From Streptomyces chartreusis (lineage in GTDB: Bacteria; Actinomycetota; Actinomycetes; Streptomycetales; Streptomycetaceae): DNA of 64,000 bases. The notes below the pieces were generated by a model. That model did not search any database, was not told the DNA's origin, and saw only the letters and a program-made list of their open reading frames with translations. The stretch is from positions 186,001 to 250,000 of the forward strand of contig NZ_CP023689.1 in NCBI RefSeq assembly GCF_008704715.1, read 5' to 3'. Positions 57,776 through 64,000 of the stretch are shown in pieces. A program made the position numbers and the translations under genes. The stretch's first letter is position 1; each line of letters begins with the position of its first letter.

Positions 57776-58660
57776 ATGGACAACCGTGATGAGGTCCGCG
57801 AGTTCCTGACCTCGCGTCGCGCCAGGATCAGCCCCGAGCGGGCCGGGCTGCCCGCGGGCTCGCGCCGCCGTGTACCGGGCCTGCGACGCAGCGAGGTCGC
57901 GGCCCTGGCCGACATGAGCGTCGAGTACTACGCCAAACTCGAACGCGGCAATCTCGCCGGTGTCTCGCCCGCAGTCCTGGAGGCCGTTGCCCGGGTGCTG
58001 CAGCTGGATGACGCCGAACGCGCCCATCTGCTGAATCTGGCGCAGGCGGCCGACGGCTCCGACGCCCTCACCCGACCGAGGCTGCGGCGCGCCAGGGGCC
58101 AGTGGAAGGCCCACCGCAGCCTGCAGTGGACTCTGGACGCCATCACCGCGGGACCGGCCTTCGTGCGCAACGGCCGCTTGGACATCCTCGCGACGAACCA
58201 GCTCGCCCGCGCCTTCTACCGCGACATCTACGCGACCCCCGGCAACCAGGCGAATCTGGCTCGGTTCCAGTTCCTCGACCCCGCCTCCCGGCGCTTCTAC
58301 CCCGACTGGGACCGGTTCGCCGACGTGGCCGTCGCCATCCTGCGTACCGAAGCGGGCCGCAACCCGTACGACAAGGACCTCCATGACCTGGTCGGCGAAC
58401 TGTCCACCCGCAGCGAGGAGTTCCGCACCCGGTGGGGCGCCCACAACGTCCGCCACCACGGAACGGGAACGAAGCGCTTCCGCCACGAGATCGTCGGGGA
58501 GATCACCCTCGCCTTCGAGGGCCTGGAGCTGGCGGCCGAGCCCGGCCTGACCCTGACCATCTACGCCGCCGAGCCCGGCTCGGCGTCCGAAGAGGACCTG
58601 CGCCTGCTCGCGTCCTGGGCGGCAACGCATGAGGCCCCGACGCCGGCGCAGCAATCGTGA
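57776..58660 (+). CDS. MmyB-like helix-turn-helix regulator (second copy)
   Basis: 294 residues. The N-terminal helix-turn-helix (RRVPGLRRSEVAALADMSVEYYAKLERGNL) and MmyB ligand domain (AFVRNGRLDILATNQLARAFY, EEFRTRWGAHNVRHHGTGTKRF) follow the same layout as the gene ending at 36769. The ATG has CGAGG six bases upstream. Its stop overlaps the SDR start (GTGA), and the alcohol dehydrogenase diverges on the other side. Regulators of this family typically control the neighbouring oxidoreductase. Confidence 0.87.
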   Translation: MDNRDEVREFLTSRRARISPERAGLPAGSRRRVPGLRRSEVAALADMSVEYYAKLERGNLAGVSPAVLEAVARVLQLDDAERAHLLNLAQAADGSDALTRPRLRRARGQWKAHRSLQWTLDAITAGPAFVRNGRLDILATNQLARAFYRDIYATPGNQANLARFQFLDPASRRFYPDWDRFADVAVAILRTEAGRNPYDKDLHDLVGELSTRSEEFRTRWGAHNVRHHGTGTKRFRHEIVGEITLAFEGLELAAEPGLTLTIYAAEPGSASEEDLRLLASWAATHEAPTPAQQS

Positions 58661-59391
58661 GTCGGATCCTGGTGACGGGCTCTGCGGACGGGCTTGGGCG
58701 GGCCGCGGCGGACGAACTGCTGTCCGCCGGCCATGACGTCGTGGTGCACGCCCGCAACGAGGAGCGCGCGGCCGGTGTCCGGGACCTGGTCGACCGCGGG
58801 GCCGACATCGTCCTGGGTGATTTCACGGACCGTGACTCGGTGCGGCGCATCGCCACCGAACTGGGCGATGCTGCGCCCCTGGACGCCGTGATCCACAACG
58901 CGGGGGTGTGGAGCGGGCCCGCGGTCATGCCGGTCAACATCATCGCCCCGTACCTGCTCACGTCCCTGCTGCACGGACCGCACCGACTGGTCTACCTGAG
59001 CAGCGGCTCGCACTACCAGGGGCGGCCCCTCCTCGACGGCACCGACTGGCGGGGACACAAACCCGGCTCGTACGCCGACAGCAAGCTGTTCGTCACGACG
59101 CTCGCGGCGGCGGTGGCGCGCCTGCGACCCGGAACAGTGAGCAATGCCGTGGACCCCGGATGGGTGCCCACCAGGATGGGCGGCCCCGGCGCGCCGGACG
59201 ACCTGGAACTCGGTCACCGGACACAGACATGGCTCGCCACGAGCGATGCCGCGCAGGCATTGAGCAGCGGCGGCTACTGGTACCACCAACAGCGTCAACA
59301 GCCGCACGCCTCCGTGTACGACGAGGAGTTCCAGGACCGCCTCCTGCACACGCTGGGCGAAGAGACGGGCGTCCCCTTCACCGCGCAGTAG
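58657..59391 (+). CDS. SDR-family oxidoreductase
   Basis: 244 residues. VTGSADGLGRAAADELL is the cofactor loop and HNAGVWSGP the NAG motif. The catalytic Tyr-x3-Lys is YADSK, preceded by YLSSGSHY with the Ser. HARNEERAAG after strand 2 suggests NADP. The GTG start overlaps the regulator stop. It is more divergent than the SDR at 37016. The substrate is unknown. Confidence 0.88.
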   Translation: MSRILVTGSADGLGRAAADELLSAGHDVVVHARNEERAAGVRDLVDRGADIVLGDFTDRDSVRRIATELGDAAPLDAVIHNAGVWSGPAVMPVNIIAPYLLTSLLHGPHRLVYLSSGSHYQGRPLLDGTDWRGHKPGSYADSKLFVTTLAAAVARLRPGTVSNAVDPGWVPTRMGGPGAPDDLELGHRTQTWLATSDAAQALSSGGYWYHQQRQQPHASVYDEEFQDRLLHTLGEETGVPFTAQ

Positions 59392-59403
59392 CTCCACGAC
59401 CAC

Positions 59404-59439
59404 GCCGCCGCACGGGTCCCTGAGGTCCCGAGCGGCGGC
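59404..59439. terminator. Hairpin between SDR and convergent protease
   Basis: GCCGCCGC (59404-59411) pairs with GCGGCGGC (59432-59439). Four inner pairs, CGGG/CCCG, follow after single unpaired A bases, giving a 12-bp stem. It lies between two convergent stops. Confidence 0.65.
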
Positions 59440-59464
59440 GCTGTGCTGCGGATGTGTCAGAGGG

Positions 59465-61735
59465 TCACGGCGTCAGCGTCCAGCGGGCGATGTAGCCCAC
59501 GTCGATGTTCGCCCGGTCCTGCACGCGCAGTTTCCACGTGCCGTTGAGGGGCTGTGCGGAGGCGTCGATCGTGAAGGTCTGGTCGACGTTGTCGGCGGAG
59601 CCGCCGCTGCGGTTGAGGAGGGAGTAGACGGTGCCGTTCGGGCCGACGAGGTCGACGGTCAGGTCACCGCGGTAGGTGTGGACGATGTTGACGTAGACCG
59701 AGGTGGTCGCCGAGGCGTTGCCGTCGCGGCCGGTGATGGTCACCGGGGACTCGACGGCGGCCCCGTTGTCGGGGATGTCCACCCGGGTGGAGTTGGCGTA
59801 GACGTAGGCGATCTGCCAGCTGAAGGTGTCCGAGACGGTCGCCCCGGTGCTGTCGGTCACCTTGATGGTGACGTCGCTGGTGCCCAGGGTGGTCGGGGTG
59901 CCGCTGATCAGGCCGCTCTGGCTGATACTCAGGCCGTCGGGCAGTCCGGTGGCCTCGTAGGTGAGGGAGGCTCCGGTGTTGGTGGTGTACGCGTCCAGCT
60001 GGAGGCTGACCTCCTGGTTGACGCCGCTGATCTGGTCGGCGACCGGGGCGAGGTTGACGCCGAGAGCGATGCGGTTGCCGACGTTGATCGCGGCCCAGGA
60101 GTCGGCGACGGCCAGGTAGGTCGGGCTGTAGGCACCGAACAGGTCCGCGGCCGCAGACAGGGTGGCGGTGCGGGCACCCGCGTAGTTGGTCGTGGAGGTC
60201 ATGTACGTCGTCAGCGCGCGGTACCAGATCGCGGCGGCGTTCTGGATGCCGATGCCGGTGACGGACTGACCGTCGTACGTCGGGCTGTCGTAGGACACGC
60301 CGTTGACGGTCTTGGCGCCGCTGCCCTCGGAGAGCAGGTAGAAGAAGTGGTTCGCGGGCCCCGAGGAGTAGTGGACGTCGATGCCGCCCAGGGTGGAGCT
60401 CCAGTTGTCCCTGGAGGCGCCGTCCTTGGAGGGCTTGTCCATGTAGCGCAGCGGGGTGCCGTTGCCGTTGATGTCGATCTTCTCGCCGACGAGATAGTCC
60501 GCGGGGTCGGCGGGCAGGTCCTCGTAGAACTCGACGGCGGCGGCGAAGATGTCGGAGGTGGCCTCGTTGAGCCCGCCGGACTCACCGGAGTACACCAGGC
60601 CCGCGGTGGCGGCGGTGACGCCGTGGCTCATCTCGTGGGCGGCCACGTCGAGTGCGGTCAGCGGGTGGGTGTTGCCCGAGCCGTCGCCGTACGTCATGCA
60701 GAAGCAGGAGTCCTGCCAGAAGGCGTTGACGTAGTTGTTGCCGTAGTGGGCGCGGCTGTAGGCGGCGACACCGTCGTTGCGGATGCCGTTGCGGCCGTGG
60801 GCCTCCTTGTAGTAGTCCCAGGTGGCCGCCGCACCGAAGGCGACGTCGACGCCGGCGGTCTGACGGTTGGACGGCAGGCCGTCGCCCCAGACATCGTTGT
60901 CGTCCGTGAACAGGGTCCCGGTGCCCGAGGTGCCCTGGTTGAGGTCGTACGTCTTCTGCCCGGCGCGGTCCGGGTCGACGAGCTGGTACGTCGATCCGGT
61001 CAGGGTGGTACCGAGCTGGACCTCGCCGGCGTACTGGCCCGTGCCGGAGCCGGTGTGCACCTTCTCGGCGGCCAGGAGCTGCTTGCCGGTGGCGGCGTCG
61101 GTGACGACCTGGAGCTCGCTGGGCGTGCCGTCCTCCTGCGCGCCCTCGACGACGGTCTCCCAGGCCAGCACGGGCTTGCCGGAACCGGCCCACACCACGA
61201 GCCGCGGCGCCCGCTCCGTCTCGGAACCCTTGACCTCGGCCTTCCTCGACACGTCAAGTGCCTTGCCGGCGGCCCCGGCAGCCGAGATCTTCGGGCTGAG
61301 GGTGGCCGGCGCGAGGTCGGCCTTGTTCGCCTTGGTGACGGTCGTACGGCCGCTCTTGTCGTGGACGACGAGGTCGCCGCCGAGGACGGGCAACCCGGAG
61401 TAGGTGCGCTCGTAGCGGGTGTGCGTGGTGCCGTCGGCGTCCTTGATGACGTCCTTGACGACCAGCTTCTCCTTGCCGCCGAGGCCGATCCGCTCCGCCG
61501 TGCCGGCCGCCTTGGACTGGGCGGTCTTGATCAGGGCGGTGCGGCGGGCGGGCGTCAGGGACGTCTGGTCGGCGCCGGCCCGAGGTGTGGCGGTGATCTT
61601 CGCAGGGCCGCCCGGGTCGGCCGGGGCCGCGGTGGCGAGATTGGGGGCGGCCAGGGCCAGCAGGGCCCCGACTGCGGTGAGGGCGACGGCGGAGGCGCGT
61701 CTGCGCCGGATGAGCGTGCGGTGTCGCAGGGACAA
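59465..61735 (-). CDS. Secreted M4 (thermolysin-like) metalloprotease with P-domain
   Basis: 756 residues. A signal region (RRRRASAVALTAVGALLALAAPNLATA) leads to a propeptide with FTP/PepSY segments (about 45-235), an M4 catalytic domain with HEMSH zinc ligands (367-371) and ESGGLNEATSD (third ligand Glu), a putative Ig-like domain (about 560-635), and a C-terminal proprotein-convertase P-domain (about 640-756). It hydrolyses proteins outside the cell after propeptide removal. The start is TTG behind AAGGAG at six bases; upstream ATGs in frame have no ribosome binding site. Confidence 0.9.
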   Translation of the reverse strand: MSLRHRTLIRRRRASAVALTAVGALLALAAPNLATAAPADPGGPAKITATPRAGADQTSLTPARRTALIKTAQSKAAGTAERIGLGGKEKLVVKDVIKDADGTTHTRYERTYSGLPVLGGDLVVHDKSGRTTVTKANKADLAPATLSPKISAAGAAGKALDVSRKAEVKGSETERAPRLVVWAGSGKPVLAWETVVEGAQEDGTPSELQVVTDAATGKQLLAAEKVHTGSGTGQYAGEVQLGTTLTGSTYQLVDPDRAGQKTYDLNQGTSGTGTLFTDDNDVWGDGLPSNRQTAGVDVAFGAAATWDYYKEAHGRNGIRNDGVAAYSRAHYGNNYVNAFWQDSCFCMTYGDGSGNTHPLTALDVAAHEMSHGVTAATAGLVYSGESGGLNEATSDIFAAAVEFYEDLPADPADYLVGEKIDINGNGTPLRYMDKPSKDGASRDNWSSTLGGIDVHYSSGPANHFFYLLSEGSGAKTVNGVSYDSPTYDGQSVTGIGIQNAAAIWYRALTTYMTSTTNYAGARTATLSAAADLFGAYSPTYLAVADSWAAINVGNRIALGVNLAPVADQISGVNQEVSLQLDAYTTNTGASLTYEATGLPDGLSISQSGLISGTPTTLGTSDVTIKVTDSTGATVSDTFSWQIAYVYANSTRVDIPDNGAAVESPVTITGRDGNASATTSVYVNIVHTYRGDLTVDLVGPNGTVYSLLNRSGGSADNVDQTFTIDASAQPLNGTWKLRVQDRANIDVGYIARWTLTP

Positions 61736-62208
61736 CGGGTTCTCCTTCAGTACGGCGGTCGGCCCGTGGTGAGGACCGTGGACGAGATGGAGCGGCGGGG
61801 TACGCCGGTCCGAAGCGCTGCACGGCATGCGGGTGGAAGGAGGTGGGGGGTGGAGAAAACGTGATGCACCATGTGGTGAACACGTCAAGAAACAGTGAAC
61901 TTCCGCAGAAGAGTGACACCGCACGCACAGGGTTGTCATGGGAATGCCAAGGTGACGGCTCAAATTGACCATGCAAGTCAGGCAAATTGACCCGGAGAGC
62001 GGAGATTTTCGGCCTCAGCCGGACAGGGCGAGTGGGTCGTCGCCGGCGCTGATCCGCGAGCCGAACTGGGCCTCTCCGCAAGGCACTTGAGCCTCGCCCC
62101 CTTCCCCGACGCGCTCGTTCCGACGCGGAACCGTTTCACCGGGCGCCCGTGTCCTCCAACTCGGAAGGTGGTTCCAGTCCGCGGAGCCGCCTGTGAAGGG
62201 GGATGGCC
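61736..62208. other. 473-bp intergenic region upstream of the metalloprotease
   Basis: No credible gene is seen. Notable elements: palindrome CACCA-TG-TGGTG at 61867-61878, and direct repeat CAAATTGACC at 61961-61970 and 61983-61992, exactly 22 bp apart. The protease and the membrane protein diverge here, so promoters for both directions are expected. Confidence 0.5.
61961..61992 (-). promoter_or_regulatory. Direct repeat upstream of the metalloprotease
   Basis: CAAATTGACC occurs twice with a 22-bp period (two helical turns), about 230 bp upstream of the protease start. Read on the protease strand it is GGTCAATTTG. Same-face spacing suits an activator or response regulator binding as a dimer of dimers. 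Confidence 0.45.
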
Positions 62209-62655
62209 ATGGGGCAAGTACGCGAGGGGGCACGGTTAGGGGCTTGGGCCGTCGTCGGGGTCATCGGCCTGGCGGTGCTGTACGTGATCGGGGCGTTCGC
62301 CTTCGGTGGTGCGGGGTGGATCACGGCCCCGTTCCGTGGTGAGGCGGAGAAGCGCGAGAACACGGTCGGGTCGGGCGAGTTCCGTCAGACGACCTACGAG
62401 CAGTTCTTCGATCTGTGCGAGGCCGTGCAGAACGCCGAGGGGACGATCCAGGCGCTCCAGGACGAGCGGAAGGGCGCCTCGGAAACTCGAAAGACGCAGA
62501 TCGACCAGTCGATCACCGCGCTGAAGGCCACGCGGATCGAGTCGGTCAACGAGTACAACTCAAAGGCGCGCCAGGAGCACCGCGCGCCCTTCCGTGACAA
62601 GGATCTGCCGTATCGGCTGGATGCCGGTGCCGAGCGGACGACGTGCACCAACTGA
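62209..62655 (+). CDS. Hypothetical single-pass membrane protein (TTA codon)
   Basis: 148 residues. A helix (about 14-36, AVVGVIGLAVLYVIGAFAFGGAG) anchors it, and the rest is a soluble, mainly helical domain with a coiled-coil-like central part (about 62-115, AVQNAEGTIQALQDERKG) and one Cys near the end (TTCTN). The fold is unknown, LemA-like at best. The tenth codon is TTA (62236-62238), suggesting bldA control. The GAAGGGGG site suits the ATG at 62209 better than that at 62203, which is too close. The lipoprotein gene follows by 34 bp. Confidence 0.62.
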   Translation: MGQVREGARLGAWAVVGVIGLAVLYVIGAFAFGGAGWITAPFRGEAEKRENTVGSGEFRQTTYEQFFDLCEAVQNAEGTIQALQDERKGASETRKTQIDQSITALKATRIESVNEYNSKARQEHRAPFRDKDLPYRLDAGAERTTCTN

Positions 62656-62689
62656 ACCCCATCTCACCCCGGGAAGAGGGCAGCACCGC

Positions 62690-63253
62690 ATGAAGAAGTT
62701 CGCACGCATGGCCCTGGCCACCGTCGTCGCACTCGTCGTGGGCCTGGCCCTCACGTCCTGCACCGACTCCAGCCAGGACAAGGAGAACAAGGCGAAGCAG
62801 GAGAACTACGACCACCTCGTGGCCCAGCAGCCGGCGGGCCGCATGGAGTACTCGCCGACCCGAGAAGCGATCAACCAGTGGATCAAGACGTGGGGAAAGC
62901 GGGGCAAACTCTCGTACGTCTACATCCAGAACGCCAATGGCGAGTACGGGTACTTCATCATGAAGGGCCTGCCGGTGCCGCGCTGCAAGATGCTCACTCC
63001 GACGGAGAAGGTGGAGTCCACCAACAACGGCGTCGCGGTTCTCGCGCAGCCCGGCATGGACGGGACGTACACCTCGGGTTCCACCTGCAACGCCTACTAC
63101 GGATTCGACGCCACGACGGGTGCGTACATGGAGTTCACGGTCGGCACGAACCAGTCGTTCTTCCTGTTCGACAAGCCGATGACGATGCCGGAGTACGCCA
63201 GCGCGAGGCAGTTGGGGCCGACGTCGGTGAAGGACGTCGAGAAGCAGCGTTGA
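62690..63253 (+). CDS. Predicted lipoprotein of unknown function
   Basis: 187 residues. The lipobox LALTSC (Cys24) follows a hydrophobic signal, then a charged Lys/Glu stretch (KENKAKQEN) and a compact domain with IQNANGEYGYFIMKGLPVPRCKM and SGSTCNAYYGFDATTGAYMEFTVGTNQSFFLFD. Two further Cys could form a disulphide. No family recognised. GGGAAGAGGG lies upstream of the ATG. It is probably co-transcribed with the preceding membrane protein and the two may act together at the cell surface. Confidence 0.68.
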   Translation: MKKFARMALATVVALVVGLALTSCTDSSQDKENKAKQENYDHLVAQQPAGRMEYSPTREAINQWIKTWGKRGKLSYVYIQNANGEYGYFIMKGLPVPRCKMLTPTEKVESTNNGVAVLAQPGMDGTYTSGSTCNAYYGFDATTGAYMEFTVGTNQSFFLFDKPMTMPEYASARQLGPTSVKDVEKQR

Positions 63254-63263
63254 TCGGCCTGTC

Positions 63264-63401
63264 TCAGTCACGCCGGCGGGCGGTGAGGATCGCGACGTCG
63301 TCCTCGAACGCACCGTTCGCCAGGCGGGCCAGGGCCGTGTCGAGCATGTCATCGAGGGGGCCGTGCACGGGGAGTGCGGAGATAGCCTCGGGCGCTGCCA
63401 T
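63264..63401 (-). pseudogene. C-terminal remnant of a SpoIIE-type PP2C phosphatase
   Basis: A 45-codon minus-strand frame (MAAPEAISALPVHGPLDD, then TALARLANGAFEDDVAILTARRRD) ends in the typical PP2C tail, with DDVAIL at the conserved position (compare DDDTALL in the hybrid kinase at 14353). No catalytic motif is present and there is no ribosome binding site. It faces the convergent lipoprotein gene and abuts a TPR gene. It is read as a gene fragment; functional status is not clear. Confidence 0.45.
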
Positions 63402-63425
63402 CGTCCGAAGGGGAGGGGCAGGACC

Positions 63426-64000
63426 ATGCAAAGGCATGACTGGGTCGAAAGTGCGGGAGAGCTGTTCGAAGCGGCGATGTTCGGCGGGGACGCGTCCGCG
63501 CTGGACCAGTCCGATGCCCTGCTGGACGCGGTCGAGGCGCCGCTTTCCATGTCGCGGGGCAAGGTGCTGCATGTCCGTTTCCTGAACGACCGCGAGGAGA
63601 ACAGCCAGGAACTGGTGCTGTTCGAGCGCGCGGCCGAGTTGTACGAGCGATTGGGGGACGCGTCGGGTGAAGCGGACGCGTTGTTCTGGATCGGCTGCTG
63701 GCACCAGGTGGTCAAGGGTGACGGCGTCACCGGCGAACCGTACTTCGAGCGGTCGTACGCTCTGGCGAAGTCCGTGGACGACCGGATGACGATGTCCTAT
63801 GCCATTCGGCATCTTGGCTTCGCGGACAAGGACGCAGGCCATTTCGATCGGGCCCGCGAGCGATTGACCGAGTCGGTGATGCTGCGCCGGGAGATCGGCT
63901 TCAGGCCCGGGGAAGCGGCCGGCCTGGTGGCACTGGCCTACCTCGCGGCCGAAACCGGCGACCCGTCGGCGGCGTTCCGACACCTCGACGAGGCGCAGTC
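63426..64000 (+). CDS. TPR-repeat protein, N-terminal part (3' end outside window)
   Basis: The frame is open from the ATG at 63426 (AGGGGAGGGGCAGGACC upstream) to the end of the window, 191 residues so far. After a short N-terminal stretch come tetratricopeptide-type helical pairs: LFERAAELYERLGDASGEADALFWIG, YFERSYALAKSVDDRMTMSYAIRHLGFA and ARERLTESVMLRREIGFRPGEAAGLVALAYLAAETGD, each with the A-E-G spacing of TPR_12. TPR proteins mediate protein contacts. It is divergent from the phosphatase remnant. Confidence 0.75.
   Translation, partial: MQRHDWVESAGELFEAAMFGGDASALDQSDALLDAVEAPLSMSRGKVLHVRFLNDREENSQELVLFERAAELYERLGDASGEADALFWIGCWHQVVKGDGVTGEPYFERSYALAKSVDDRMTMSYAIRHLGFADKDAGHFDRARERLTESVMLRREIGFRPGEAAGLVALAYLAAETGDPSAAFRHLDEAQ

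Noticed and set aside
59678..61864. Long plus-strand frame of over 700 codons opposite the M4 protease
   Set aside because: Val/Gly/Ala-rich mirror of a clearly coding protease; such antisense frames arise from third-position GC.
63264..63983. Full 239-codon minus-strand frame at the right end
   Set aside because: Only the last part resembles a PP2C tail; the rest mirrors the TPR gene on the plus strand.

Overview
The base composition (strong G/C bias at third codon positions), the many GTG and TTG starts, AGGAGG-type ribosome binding sites and scarce TTA codons indicate an actinobacterial chromosome, almost certainly a Streptomyces or close relative. Family content agrees: XRE/DUF5753 regulators with DUF397 partners, mycothiol-dependent isomerase, SpoIIE-type phosphatases and sugar ABC importers without their own ATPase. 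I see no rRNA, tRNA, CRISPR array, intact insertion sequence or phage. It reads as accessory and metabolic gene space rather than a housekeeping region.

Layout. 1-5.2 kb: end of a MurG-like glycosyltransferase, a secreted PQQ-type sugar dehydrogenase with a DasR-like site upstream, a membrane protein, a secreted DUF1996 protein and a lipoprotein. 5.4-8.1 kb: an Ala-rich protein, an 18-bp perfect inverted repeat and a three-gene WXG-like operon. 8.1-14.3 kb: VOC protein, APH-type phosphotransferase, and an aldehyde dehydrogenase / GMC oxidoreductase / APC permease operon resembling choline-to-betaine genes. 14.4-19.5 kb: a 1151-aa kinase-receiver-phosphatase hybrid, a sirtuin and a VOC protein. 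19.8-21.9 kb: a secreted GH27 alpha-galactosidase. 22.0-27.7 kb: a whiJ/abaA-like regulatory locus (RsbW-like ATPase, XRE regulator, DUF397 protein, SAM methyltransferase), a degenerate GyrB-like protein and a PucR-type regulator; three of these genes carry TTA codons. 27.6-38.7 kb: DUF4394 protein behind a 28-codon coupled leader, Ser/Thr kinase, universal stress protein, Eis-like acetyltransferase, NUDIX, GAPDH with a GlxA-type regulator, an MmyB-like regulator with a divergent SDR, an IS5-type transposase scrap and an MDMPI protein.

38.8-49.2 kb is a sugar-utilisation cluster: a LacI repressor diverges from a binding protein, two permeases, a GH38 alpha-mannosidase and a LacZ-type GH2 enzyme, with a palindromic operator array between them whose core matches the ideal lac operator. 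49.2-56.1 kb is a second cluster with a debranching-type hydrolase, its own LacI regulator and a second binding protein plus two permeases. Neither cluster has an ATPase gene, so both presumably use a shared one such as MsiK. 56.1-59.4 kb is a redox module (cupin, zinc alcohol dehydrogenase, MmyB-like regulator, SDR). The right end has a secreted M4 metalloprotease with P-domain, a membrane protein/lipoprotein pair, a C-terminal scrap of a PP2C phosphatase and a TPR protein that leaves the window.

The strongest leads are the TTA-codon-rich whiJ-like locus, the GyrB-like protein that has lost ATPase residues and the whole TOPRIM half, the lac-like operator array before the mannosidase/galactosidase operon, the leader peptide before the DUF4394 gene, and the orphan WXG-like operon.
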